From Ixodes scapularis (taxonomy: Eukaryota > Arthropoda > Arachnida > Ixodida > Ixodidae): a stretch of 64,000 nucleotides of DNA. The position numbers and the translations under genes are program-made. The stretch is taken from positions 26,661,533 through 26,725,532 of the forward strand of contig NW_024609837.1 of assembly GCF_016920785.2 (NCBI RefSeq), in the 5' to 3' direction. Under the pieces are notes generated by a model. The model worked only from the letters and a program-made list of their open reading frames with translations, had not been told where the DNA came from and did not search any database. Positions 31,368-42,622 of this stretch are shown one piece after another; positions within the stretch are counted from its first letter, which is position 1, and each line of letters starts with the position of its first letter.

Positions 31368-31659
31368 CAGCCTTCAAGAGCTCTCGTGTAACTGGTACTG
31401 GACCCAATGCAGCATCACAGCATACAAACTGTGATCAATATATATAACAGGGTTCATCTTTACTCCGTGCTTCCAGATGAAGACGGAAAGGACCCCCCCC
31501 CCCCCCCTTTCCCCCCCAAAACGCCATTCTGTTTTCGTTTTACGGTGATGCTTAAAGATGTGCTATACAAGTTCTTTCGCAGGTAAAGGCGTACAAGCGT
31601 AGCTTCCTCGGGACCCTAACTATATTATCAAAACGCCTACATTCAAAGCCCGAAGGGGG

Positions 31660-31888
31660 GTGGGGGACTGGTAGCCGAGCGTGTTGAAGCGACGCAGCTC
31701 GGATAACGTGGAGCGAAAGCTCGCGCTGCAGAACCCAGGGATCCTGGCTTCAATCCCCACCCCTGTCCGTTTCGATCTATATGAGCATCGTATAGCGGCG
31801 TGCGGCCGAGTATCACTCCTGCGCGAAGCACGCGTTAAAGACACCAGGCCAGCAGTCGTACTGCACTGGCTATATTTCTCATCTACAG
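31660..31888 (+). mobile_element. tRNA-derived SINE, copy 2
   Basis: Head GGTAGCCGAGCGTG (A box), then GAGCGAAAGCTCGCGCTGCA, CCAGGGATCCTGG and a B-box-like CTTCAATCCCC. The body GAGCATCGTATAGCGGCGTG, GCGTTAAAGACACCAGG and TACTGCACTGGCTATATTTC is shared with 1313-1870 and 47586-47803. Confidence 0.85.
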
Positions 31889-34022
31889 GTGAGACAGGTG
31901 CATTAGGGCGAACTCCCGGCTGTCTAAACGTACTTACAAAAACACTTTTACACCCAAAATATTCCTTGTCAAGGAGCAAATTATGTCGGCCAGCAACACA
32001 ACGCCCGAGAACATTACATCTACATTAGCACGAGTTTACAAATCATGTCTTGCGGCCAGTTGGAAGGGCTGCCATCTTAGTGGTGACGGTCTTACACCTG
32101 TGTATTTGAGAATAAACTGTCGTATCGCTCCAAAGTTCAAAGCCACTATAGGCGCAACAAGCACCACGCAAAATGCCCCGCAACAAACTTCAAAATATAA
32201 AATGAGGACTCTCTGTTTTGCAATGCAGTTAAGCGATGAAGGGCTATGATGTTTACATGCGACAGAAAGGTCCGCTGGCAAGCGAGAACCCAGGATATGA
32301 CAAGTTACACACTCGAGACGTCACAATGCAAGTTAGACGCTATACGAACAAATGACAGGTTGAATACACTGATCTAGTTTGATAGCACACGGTTAAGGTG
32401 TGCAAGTCTACTGAGATCATAGCGAACGTTTTCCTACTCTAAATGCGATATTACGAATCCCAAGGTTCGATCACACCACCGTTGCGACCGGAATAAGAGT
32501 CGTATACAGGCGCGCGCGCGCTGGTGTAATCAGAGCTGCGACGTGTGCCGTGCACAACGAATTGAAGTGCCCGTGTCACGATAGCCTATAACGTATACAT
32601 ACAATTCCACTAATGGTCTTCTGCATGCGGCCATTTTCGTCCATTGAGCTGTGGACCACGTGGTCTGAGCATGCGCACTGGCTCTCTTCAGCGGAATATG
32701 ACACGCCGCGCACGCATGCCCAGCTGAATGACTTTGCGTTTTCTTCTTTTTCTTAAAGTTAGGCTGATAAGCGCCAGAAAGGTGTAAACCCAAGTTTATG
32801 GTTGGCCGAGGCGCGGGAGACGCCGAGAAACTCAAATCAAACGCTGGAAACAGAACGTCCCAAAAGTAGCAGACGTAAAAGCGAAGAAGAAAAAAAAAAA
32901 AAAAACACGTAAGAAAACGTCGGCGAGAGAATCAAGCGCCGTGTCCACGCCAAGTCAACCCACGCCACACGGGGCGCATCCGAGTGATGCCCGCTGGACA
33001 CACGCACAGCTCTCGGTCCAGCTCGGACAAAAGACAGGAGCGTCCATTTGCGGTGGTCAAGGCAGCATGGCAAGGACATTCACTTTGGGCGCTTGTCCGA
33101 CAACGCCGGAAGTGACGACCGCGAAAGGTCAACGAACTCCGCAAAACACGTGGGAGTATATTTTGGTTTCTTCTTTTTCTTCTTCTTTCTTTTAAACCCA
33201 CGCGAGCGAAGTAGACCGAGTTTTCTGTCGGCTACTAATAGATGGATCGCTAATTGATATAATTAACCGGTGGAGCAGAGCGTTAGTGGTGTAATGGAGA
33301 CCGCAGAGTACCTCTTTAAAATGAACTTTTTGTAGTTGTGGTTGTTGTTTTCAGCCGAGTTCACGCATTACATTGACATCAAAGGAAAGGCTCGAAATGT
33401 TTAGGTAACTTTTTTTCTGCCTGTATTTTTTTTGTCTGTCTGTATCCCCCTCCTCGAGTGGCAGTTTCAATAAAAGTCCGTCAACGTTGGTTTTAGCGCT
33501 GGTCCCATATAACACCGCCTCCTTCGTACAAACAAGAGGTTCACTCAGTTTCTCGCCTTGAGGTGCAACGCAGAGGACGCTACCAGCCATCGGAGCCAGT
33601 CACTAGCCACGTGCGAGTGGCACGCGCCCTTCCGGAAAGGCACAGCAGCGTGCGGGACCTCGTTGTCACGTAATATACACGCGTAGCGCTGATTGGCCGG
33701 GATGGCTTGTGCAGAGCCCGCCGCGCAGTCCGTCGTGTACGGCGAAACGCAGCACATATAGGGTTGCTCGCTTCGCGGGTCCCGAACGAACGAACGCGTT
33801 TTAAGTGCGTTTGCTGGTTCAAAATAACTAGGAGAAGGAGGAGGGAGAACGAAGAGTACCCTCGTGCGTAGGCTCGTAATTGAAGGGCTATATGGCAAAT
33901 GCGGTCAGATATGTCGTTGCGCCGAACGTTGGCGGGACACATCCCGCGGTATAGAGGGAAGGCGAAACAGGAGAACAGCTAATTCGTCGGCTGCCATGAC
34001 GAGTCATCTCTATGCGGTGCGC
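31889..34022. other. Intergenic DNA, nothing recognised
   Basis: Contains a 9-bp GC repeat at 32510-32521 and T/A-rich stretches near 32745 and 32888. Frames of up to 120 codons on both strands have no recognisable features. Confidence 0.45.
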
Positions 34023-34200
34023 GAGTTGGTCTGCTTTTTGCGCAGAAGTTGCGGTGGCTCTGATTGGCTCCGACTGGAAGAATAGCGGGTGGACCTCGAA
34101 GCAAGCTGCCGTGAGGTCTACTCACTGTCCTTCAATCAGAGCCTCAGAGCTGGGCGTTTGACGTCATCCCAACCCCGGCAAAAGAAGCAGACGAAATCTT
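34023..34200. mobile_element. Foldback MITE family G, copy 4
   Basis: Arms GGTCTGCTTTTTGCGCAG and GCAAAAGAAGCAGACGA, inner TGCGGTGGC and TTGACGTCATC, centre GGGTGGACCTCGA opposite TGAGGTCTACTC. The right arm is continuous, which helps define the insertion in copy 1. Confidence 0.8.
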
Positions 34201-36149
34201 ACAAAAAACAGTTTAAGTAACTCGCGTCCTAAGCTTTGTTTCCCCCACTCTGTTTTTTGTTTTCGTTTTTGCTAAATGTCTTTATTTGTGATTACGTTAG
34301 AACTGTAAACAAACTCATAGGAAAACACCCTCTTTATGTGACACTAGAGGACACCCAGTTTTTGTTTGTGTTTTGCGCCCAAGAATAAGGACTCTAATAT
34401 GCACCCTATTCTTATCCGTTTGCAACGCGCACGCAGTTTTTAGGTATATTTTTTTTAGTGTGAAAATAACAACGGCAACAACAGGTACGCGTTAGAATCG
34501 ACACGGTATTAAAGCTAAGTAATTTAGTTATAGACTATCATTATCTAAATGTTTCCCAGGTTTCAATAGAATCCCAGGATATATGTAACTGCAAATTAGT
34601 TTTTCTTTTTTTAAACGTGCAATTTGTTTTTAGACTGTCATCAAATAATCAATTTCAGATTGATCCTGTACATCGGCGCTCTATACTGTCCCCACTTCAA
34701 ACCCACCCGCAGAGCCAAATCAAAACGAAGTTGCGATAATGTATTTTCCTCGTTGGAAACTGCAACCGTCGGTTAGCCGTCGCCGCACACATCGACGTCA
34801 AGTAATTGAACAAAGTGACTTAGTAACATTTTGTCACTGATGGTAACTGCATCCGTGTACCCTTAGTTACATTTCAAAGCAGATAACCCGAACTCAACTT
34901 TAATTAGATTTTAAAGGTAAGTTTTTTTTGTTTTTTCTTTAATTCTCCACATGAACACACTAGCTTCACTTATCTAATGTAGCCGCGCACATTTAAGTCT
35001 CGGTCAAGATTGTTCGGCAGGGTAAAGCAACAAAAGCATCGAGGAACCCCGACACAACCGAGTCCGCAAGGCCGTATTGCTCAGTTTTATACGTCACCTT
35101 CTGAGGGCCAACGCGGGGCAGGGGCGTCTCATGTGACTTCTGCTCCCTCAGTGACTGAACGCGAGTTTCATCCGAACGCCGACATGGCACTCCCAATACG
35201 CCGGCCTCCAATGCGTGACGTAAAAGACCCAGAACTACGGCCTTGCTGTCTACACGGTATTGGAAGTACAGGGATGCTTGTGGCGAGACGGGAGATTGGT
35301 CAACGACTCGAAAGATGCTCGTTCCGTTCTTTCCAGTGTGGGAAAGCCGGGGACCAATTTCATTGCTTTCGACTAGCCGAAAAAAAAGCACGATTATTTA
35401 AAGACAACAAGAACAGAGTCGATCCAACCACAGCAAGAAATAACGCTGCCAAAAAACAACGATAGCTTATTTAAAAACAATAGTATCGAGAGTAATTGAG
35501 AGATCACGAGTGAGAGAGCAAGCGTCGCAGATCCGTCCAACTGCGTTCAAGGAAAGCTAAGGGATGGTCGCCGTGACGAGGCTCGATCTGCTCAACTGCG
35601 CACCCAAATCCCTCGTCAAAAGTCACCCAAGCGTGACACTGAAAGGTGAATCGTCCGCTCAGTCCTCCCTCTCCTTCTTTCTCTGTCTCTTTAGCATTTC
35701 CTCACTTTCTTGTGTAACCTATATGTTGCTCATTGTTCTCTTTCTTCTTTTTTTTTTTTTTAATTCCCGAGTTTGCTGGTTTAAGATGCAAACACGGCAA
35801 ACCAATGCCCGAGTCCCACTATAGAGAGACAAACAGAAACAAACGACAGCGACTAGCCTCAAACCAGAGCCTTTCGCGATTTGACAGACTTTGTAGAATC
35901 AAGGAGGCTATGCTCAAACACGAGCATCATGCACACGAGGATATCTTTGGCAGGCTTGCAATCACCTCTGCTTACTTCACGAGCAACGAACGACCAAACG
36001 CCCGCTACTAAAGGTACCATCGCGAGCGTGCTGCATGCGTTCGAGGCTTGACGCTGTCCTTTGCTTATGTTTGCCTCGTGGGACTCAGGCATGAACATCA
36101 CACAAAAGACAGCCTATTTACAGATTCAAACGCCAGTCGCCACCACAAT
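34201..36149. other. Intergenic DNA, possible eroded 5' part of the I-like LINE
   Basis: 34201-34980 is AT-rich with nothing recognised. A 151-codon frame at 35010-35465 has two Cys-containing stretches (RPCCLHGIG, SFQCGKAGD), but no domain was identified. It lies upstream of the LINE pseudogene and could be part of it; that is speculation. Confidence 0.3.
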
Positions 36150-37970
36150 ATACGTGCTTGCAATGCCGCATGGCAATGAGTTTAAGGAGAAAACTTGTCA
36201 CGCGGCATTCGAACCACGATTATTATGGTGACTCCTATTTGCAGACTGTCTTTTGTGTGATGCAAGAGCAATGTGACATCGGCTTTAGGGACATTTTCGC
36301 ACGCGGTTTACGCAGCTGTATGCTTTGTTGTAAAAAATCTTTAGTTTCTGATCGAACCTTTCCAGTTATACACTAAGTGCTACGTAATCCGATCTACTCA
36401 AAAGAATGGGGTGCCACAAGGCAGAATGGGAATGAGGTGCCACAGATAATGCAACGCCTTGAGCGTTACATTATTTGCCGTAACGGTTAACTCTCTTTCA
36501 AAGGTACTCCTCACACTCCCCATACGTTGATGACGCTCAGATTTCGGTTTCTTCTTGCAATCTGCCCAGCTGTGAGCGCCAACAGCAGCTCGCAATAAGC
36601 AAAATGAGCAAGTGGGAGGACGAAAATGGCTTCCGGCTCTTACCTGAAAAAAAAAAAAAAAACAATGTGTGTGCCTTTCTCACATCGACGGGGAATAACC
36701 CAGTATCCGGCTTTGGAGATCAATAGATTAACTCCCATAAGTATCCGATACGAAAGGTGTCACCGAATAGACAGGAAGCAAAAGTTTATTTCTTATCTGA
36801 AACAGCTGGAACTTAAATGCCTCAAATCTGCTAATATCCTCAAAGACTTATCACATAAGTCATGAGGATCGTTAGAAGGTGTCTGCTGCGCCTGTAGAAT
36901 TCTCTCGTCAGATCCCACCTTGAGTACGGACTAATAGTGTATAAATCGGCAAGGCCGTATGCATTAAGATGTTGGATCCCCTTCAGTGCTTTGGCCTTGG
37001 ACATGCCACGGCGGCTTCCGGACATCACCAACCCTCACTTAATATGTAAAAACAAGTCAAATGTCGCTGAAAAAGAAAATCAAGGATATTTTAGTTTCAA
37101 AATTACGCCTACAAAACCTTGTCCGACCCCAACCATTCAAGATATTGTTGGCTGCAATCTCTAATTTATCCCATATTTTTCAAAATAAACGTAGTAGTGT
37201 GCGATCATTCGATCTTCGCCTTGAGGACCTTGGTCAATATGTTTGTCTGGAATTAGAGGGGATCCACCGACTTGAAAGGACTAACAGTGTTGCACCTTGG
37301 GAGATGATGCCGGTCAGGTGCGATTTGGCTCTCACCGATTTCAACAACCATAACGTTTCTCGAATGGTCATCCAGCAGGTGTTCCATGAGGTATTAAAGA
37401 AATACCATAACTGTGCCCATATTTATACCGACTGGGCAAAGGCTCCATCTTCTGTCGGATCTGATGTGTGCTCCGAATCAATAACTAGCAATCAACTAAC
37501 TGTTAGGTTGTTTCGCCAGCATATTTACTGCCAAACTTCAAGTTGTTTTTAATAACTGTAGATTATATCATTGAAAGGCGAACCACGAAGGCTATTTTGT
37601 TTGTCGATTCCCACAGTCTCTTCATTGAAATTAGCTCCGCTAAAGATACAAAAAAAAAAAAGAATCTTATTGAACTGGCGCGTGCAAACACTAACAAAGG
37701 CCTACAAAATGGGTACGATACACGATTTTCCTTGGTGCCCAGTCATGTTGGGCTTAACGGCAAGGAGAAAACAGTCCGGCTCGCGGCTTCCTCCGAGAAT
37801 ATTGCCGAAATATTTACGCACTTGCCACATCAAGACCTACTACACTTGGTTTTCAAGGCAGTCATTTTCCAAAAATGGCAATCAAGAGTGGGACCAAGAG
37901 CATTATAATAAGCTGCATACCATTAAGCCCGTCTTAGGGACATATATAGGAAAGTTCTTCCCATAAAATT
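36150..37970 (+). pseudogene. I-like LINE: RT end and RNase H, heavily degenerate
   Basis: Remnants in order: GVPQ-like start at 36409, RT thumb with LELKCLKSANILKDLSHKS (36800-36860), YKSARPYALR, then APWEMMPVRCDLALTDFN and an RNase H-like region with IYTDWAKAPSS (37421-37453), FVDSHS (37600) and VPSHVGLNGKEK (37737). In working RNase H domains the first block is TDGS and the last keeps NExAD; here Gly-Ser is Trp-Ala and the terminal Asp is Val. At least four frame changes are needed. LINEs of the I superclade carry such an RNase H domain. Downstream sequence is lost or displaced by a foldback. Confidence 0.7.
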
Positions 37971-37989
37971 TAATCTCATAAGGTTTACA

Positions 37990-38120
37990 ATGATGTTTTT
38001 AACCCAAAACTAAGGCAAAATAAATGTTTTTTCTTCTTTTACAGTGGACGATAAAGTTACTTTCTCTTCCACTGTAGAAAAAAAAATTATTCTGCTTCAG
38101 TTTTGGGTTAAAATCATCAT
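37990..38120. mobile_element. 131-bp foldback after the LINE
   Basis: Arms ATGATGTTTTTAACCCAAAA and TTTTGGGTTAAAATCATCAT, continuing imperfectly to CAGTGG and CCACTG around a 21-nt loop. Probably a small foldback element that removed or ended the LINE coding sequence. Confidence 0.75.
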
Positions 38121-39269
38121 GCTAAACTTCCACCAGCTCGCCTACGCACTGACCGTAAACTCATTGTCGCTTGAGGCTTGTTCATTTGTACGCTACCCAT
38201 GGATGCTTGTTGCACGGGCAGGTCAGCCGCTGTGCGAACACTTGAGGCGAGCTTTTGACGGTCCGGCATACTCACGGCCTCTGCTTTGGCTTTGTTCAGC
38301 AAAGATGCTCTTCTTTTCGAGAACTCTTGCGGTATACCGCGTCCCATTTAAACCTGCATGCCATTTAATCGCAGCGGCGTTACGCCATAGCCGCGTACTG
38401 TTGTCGCTCACAGCCTCAGGAACAAAGGGCGTGGCGAATCTCGTGCATAGAAGTATCGCTCAGTACCCAATCAGATTACGGCTTCAGCCGATCAGAATGT
38501 CGAAGAACACAATCAAGGAGTGAGGACCGCTACCATATTGTTTACGCCTAAAATCGTTTATCTAGCCGTCGGTAACAGTAAGAGCTAAAGGCCACTACCA
38601 ACTTTTTAAGTTGATCCGCTTCAAAATTTCTTACTTGACTTCACTCGAAATTTTTTCCGCCATTTGTGTTTGTTTAGTTTTTTTTCCCCTGGCTGTCGTT
38701 CTTTCGCTTCACGGGACCATGAATGGCAGTGGGAGATTATTCCGTTCGAACGATCATGTCGACCGCGGAGACAGACTCCGGAGCACGTTTCAGCGGGTCG
38801 TTTGTTCCTTAAAACTACGAAAGAGTCCCTTTCAGTTTTTACTGTGTGCATTTGTATGTGCGTGCATGGTTGTGTGCGTGTTTTTATGCATGTGCTCGCA
38901 TGTGTGTGTGGAATCGCTCATGCGCTTGTGTACGTGTTTGTGTATGTGGCTGTCTGCCTGTGCGTGTGCCTCTGTCTTTCTTTTGGCACGTGTGTTTGTG
39001 CTCGCGCATGCGTGCTCGTGCGGGTGTGGAATGCATGCACGCTTGCTCCCCTGCGACACACCTGAAGCACCAATCAGTGTGATCACCATTTTGTCAACTT
39101 ATCCAACCTGGAGAGCCGCGGTACCGCACTAAAGTGATCATACACATGCAGGAAAGGTGTCCACATTTGACACCGAAACGATGTGCCATATACTGTTACT
39201 GTCCCGCTCTTTTTTCTTCCTTTAGAGACTAGCAACAACCCCGCTGGTTCAGCATGTTAAAGAAAGTTA
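38121..39269. other. Intergenic DNA with a degenerate TG-rich tract
   Basis: 38836-39040 is rich in TGTG, GTGCGTG and GCATG words, an interrupted (TG)n tract that opens frames in all three phases on both strands. A 159-codon frame at 38044-38523 has no recognisable feature. Confidence 0.5.
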
Positions 39270-39745
39270 GCGGGACAACATGCTTTCAACCGTTGCTTTG
39301 AAAATCACATGCATGGGCCTGCTTCCAGACTTAAAGAAAAGACGCCTGTGCTCAGGAGAAAGAAAAAAAAAACTTTTAGATTCTTTTTTTTTTGGGGGGG
39401 GGGGGGGGGGTGGGGGGGTTGGTTGACAAATCATCTCAAAATGAACCCTGCCAGAGGCAGCCTGCCAGAGGAAGACTAGAACCCAGAGTAAGTTCATCCA
39501 GTGTGAAAGGCTTGGGCCCTGCAGAATTTCCTCCAGACATATATATTGATGCGACGACATTCTGCACGAGCCTTGAATTGCTTACATATTTCCCCGTAAT
39601 TATCGGGGCTGCAAACTTTGCGGAAGCGCTCTCCAAGGACGCTAGCGACATACCTTAGCGAGTCGGCAGGAGAATTAAAAAGAGGAATGACGAATGAACG
39701 ATAATCACTCCTGATTTTCCGAAACAGGTCCCACACTTCTCTGGG
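39270..39745 (-). pseudogene. LINE RT N-terminal remnant
   Basis: Contains SLRYVASVLGERFRKVCSPD followed by a region reading PFTLDELTL, the linker and first block before the RT core of Jockey/I LINEs. After the G run at 39394-39418 only ambiguous sequence follows; none of the catalytic RT motifs is present. Confidence 0.55.
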
Positions 39746-40209
39746 CGATACAACTGTTTGTTGAAGAGCAACTACTCCATTCAGGCACCCCGTTTAATAT
39801 GTTTCCTGGTTCATCGAGATTCTGTTTTTCTCCATCTCAACTCTACTCTATTGAAAGAAGTATAGAGTACTATCTGAAGGCTATGCTGTTTTGTTGTAGA
39901 TGTACAGCCGTTGTTCCACCAGGGCTTGCCCTGCTTTGGAATATTTTCGGAAGTCTGTGGAGTAGCCCTTAAAGCCGCGCTTAGATTATGTTCTGTGACA
40001 TATAATGTGGCATCCTCTGGAGACAGACTTGCCAGCGGTGAAGCGTCAAGTGTTGCTTTTAATTTAGAATCATAGTCTGATTTTTCTAGTTTCCACCTAT
40101 GGAAGGCATTTTAAGATAGTGGGAAGTGCGACGTTGCTTTTTCAAATGACCGGGAAGTGGTCGCTCCCAAAAGGGCTGTTTAAAGTATTCCAAGAAAAAC
40201 AAGGAAACG

Positions 40210-41050
40210 ATCAGGGTGATTAAATAGACAGGTCGATGGATCTGAAAGAGTTACGAGTTGCGCTGTAAAATGTTGGTTCTTTGTTATTTAAAAGGCACAG
40301 GCTTGAAGGCAGTAAAACACGTTTTATGACCTTGCCAAGGGAGCTTTGTCGGCCACTGTCCCAGTTAGGATTGTGAGCACTGAAGTCACCTAAACTTAGA
40401 AAGGGTTCTGATAGTTGATCAATAGGGCCTCCGAGTTTATGAATATGTAGTGGTAAATGCGGTGGAACATATAAAGACAACGGCAGTGAGATGGTATACT
40501 AAAAAACGGGTTTCCACCGCTTCAAGTGGTATACGAGGCGGGACCTCAGCGCATGCTATAGATTTCCGTACGATGACAACGACACCCCCAGAAAACTGGG
40601 CTGACGAGCGACTTTCTCTAAAAACGCGACGGCTTAAAAGATCTGAGTGAGTACCTACTGTTAAGACGAGTTTCCGGCAAACAAACAGCAATTGGCTGCA
40701 GCTTGTGGGCAACATGGGGATTTAAAGCGTTGGACCAGGTGGACCGCATGCCAAATAGTCCACAGTCATTCCCACCGCGAGGGGGCCCAAGTACAGTGAA
40801 CCACGCGAGCGGCGCGCCGCCTCTCCCTCTGATAAAAGGCCGACGCAGCGCGGGTGCACTTGGGATCGCGGTGCGGGCGATGACAGCGAATCAATAACAA
40901 CGAGCCGCTGTTATTGACGTGCGTCGTGTTATTCTCCTATACGGGTATCAGCAAGGAAATTCCCAGAAGCTCATCAAGGAAAAAAATTAACGTCATCTAT
41001 GTTTTGTAGTAGACCTCGGCCGTTCCACTGAATGAAACCAATTTTGTTCA
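40210..41050 (-). pseudogene. LINE endonuclease (EEP family)
   Basis: On the minus strand: IGFIQWNGRGLLQNIDDVNF (41044-40985; the usual Asn-Cys is Asn-Gly), GGVVVIVRKS, LYVPPHLPL, LSLGDFSAHNPNWDS (normally GDFNAHN; Asn is Ser) and SIDLSI. The block with the catalytic Glu (QET) is not recognisable in the region between. Spacing and wording match endonucleases of Jockey/I LINEs. Several stops lie between 40720 and 40960. Confidence 0.75.
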
Positions 41051-41569
41051 CGAATAAGATATATCGATCATTGAAACTAAGCACACTTTATATTCGAGTC
41101 CTGGGGTCGCATGGGAGGAGACGCCTTAGGTTTGGGTTTCGTGGGTGCTCTGTCGATTTTGACAAATCTGAAGGAATTGGTGGCGTGGGTGGCCTGTCAG
41201 CCACCTCAATTGTTTCCTCCTCAGAGGAAAGAGCAGGCGCCGCACGAGACAGCACGTGCTGCTCCGTGGGTGTGGAGTCTTCTACATAGGGCTAGAGCGA
41301 GGAATGCACTCCGTCCTTCTGGTAGGAGACCTGAGGACCAAACCGGGCACGTTGAGTGAAGGCCTGTCCTTAAGGAGGAGGAGGAGGAGGAAGGGGGGGG
41401 GGGGGGGGGAGCAAGAGGTGCAGAAGATCCACCTCTGACTTTTCGAGAGTTGAGGGCTTGGGCTGGGTCCAGGGTTTCAGACAAGACATGGGTGTCCCGA
41501 GACTCGAAGGCCACCTTTCGAAAGGAAGGAGAAACGCTTCTTGGCTTAGAGGTAAGAAATATTTCCATT

Positions 41570-42005
41570 TGCTTTTAAGGAAAGGATGTTCTTCTGCTTT
41601 CAGATGGGGCACCCACGGGAGTATGTATACACTGGGTGCGGGCCACTACAATTGGGGCATTTCACAGCTCCTTCGCAAATGTCTGCAACGTGCTCTAAGC
41701 TTCCGCATATGGCACAGGTGTCCTTACCACGACAGTTCCTCCAGCTGTGACCACACCGCTAGCAACGGATGCACCACTGAGGGTTTGGCACGTACGGCTG
41801 AACACGGCAGTTGTTGGTGACAGTTACTGCGAGGGTGTCTCGTCCGAAGGTGACATTCAGGTGCTCAGTAGGGGTTTCAATACCATCCCGTCGAAACACA
41901 GTGCGCTTTAAAGCGACAACGTCCAATGTCCAGAGAATTTACTCATCGCTAATATCAAGGAGGTCGTCCAAAGAAAGTCCACCTCGCAGGGTATTCATGT
42001 GGGCG
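41570..42005 (-). pseudogene. LINE ORF1 (gag-like) with three CCHC knuckles
   Basis: Minus-strand translation: GGLSLDDLLDISDE, a stop, then ALKRTVFRRDGIETPTEHLN, PYVPNPQWCIRC, an in-frame stop, RCGHSWRNC, then CAICGSLEHVADIC and CPNCSGPHPVY. The PYVPNP lead-in followed by knuckles is characteristic of gag of Jockey and I-type LINEs; such proteins bind the element RNA. Two stops interrupt it. All Cys and His of the second knuckle are present. Confidence 0.75.
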
Positions 42006-42339
42006 GCGTGGGCTCACAGTCACCTGGATGTTGACAGTGTGCGTCATTTTAGAAAGTGCTTGACTTTGATTCTTGGTGTTCACTTCGACTAGGAGGTCAC
42101 CAGAGGGAGATTCTTGGCTTTCTGAATACACAATAAGGTTTTTAAAAACGGTTGCTACAACAAATAGTTGACATTCTTGCTAAGTGTTTAGAGTCATCTA
42201 ATAAGTAAATTACAAAAGAAAGAAAAAAAGAAGGACGTTTACAGATCTCTGTATTGCGAAATTAGAGCGAAGATCTTGGCGAGGAGGAGGGGAGGGTACG
42301 GAGGGGAGGGTATGCCCTTCCTCATCCTCCATTCCCTAC

Positions 42340-42622
42340 TCCTCCAATTCAGTTTCCCCGCTTATTTTAGCGGGGAAAAATCACACGACTTGGTGTCACT
42401 TCACCTATGAACGAATTCAGTTTCTCCGCTAGATTTAGCGGGAAAATCGACGTCACGTGACCTCAACACCAATTCAATTCCCCCCTAAATTAAGCGGGGA
42501 ATTGAGTTGCTGTTGAGGTCACGTGATGTAAATTTTTCTGCTAAATTTAGCGCGGTTACGCCGACGACAACGCCGACGCCGCGAAACACGAAAACGGGCG
42601 CCTAAGAACTGCGCTTTAAAAC
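42340..42622 (-). repeat. Dispersed element with GCTAAATTTAGC units
   Basis: Four palindromic units (CCGCTTATTTTAGCGG, CCGCTAGATTTAGCGG, CCCCTAAATTAAGCGGGG, CTGCTAAATTTAGCG) are spaced by other sequence. One is inside a 76-bp hairpin (42452-42527: GTCACGTGACCTCAACA mirrored). The block ends with GGGCGCCTAAGAACTGCGCT, as at 8395-8414. Confidence 0.75.

Larger units (their letters stand above)
39270..42110 (-). mobile_element. Jockey/I-like LINE with gag and endonuclease, RT mostly missing
   Basis: Reading from 42110 down: gag-like ORF1 with three zinc knuckles, an endonuclease, and the linker and first few blocks of a reverse transcriptase, ending near 39270. LINE copies normally lose the 5' end, whereas here the 3' half is gone. 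That points to a later deletion or recombination. Frames are interrupted by stops, by a CT/G-rich run at 41381-41409 and by a G run at 39394-39418. Confidence 0.7.

Noticed and set aside
32455..32490. tRNA B box AGGTTCGATCACACC
   Set aside because: No A box or stems at the right distance; isolated match.
38836..39132. Cys-rich peptide frames on the plus strand
   Set aside because: They translate the degenerate TG tract; Cys and Val content follows from TGT/GTG repeats.
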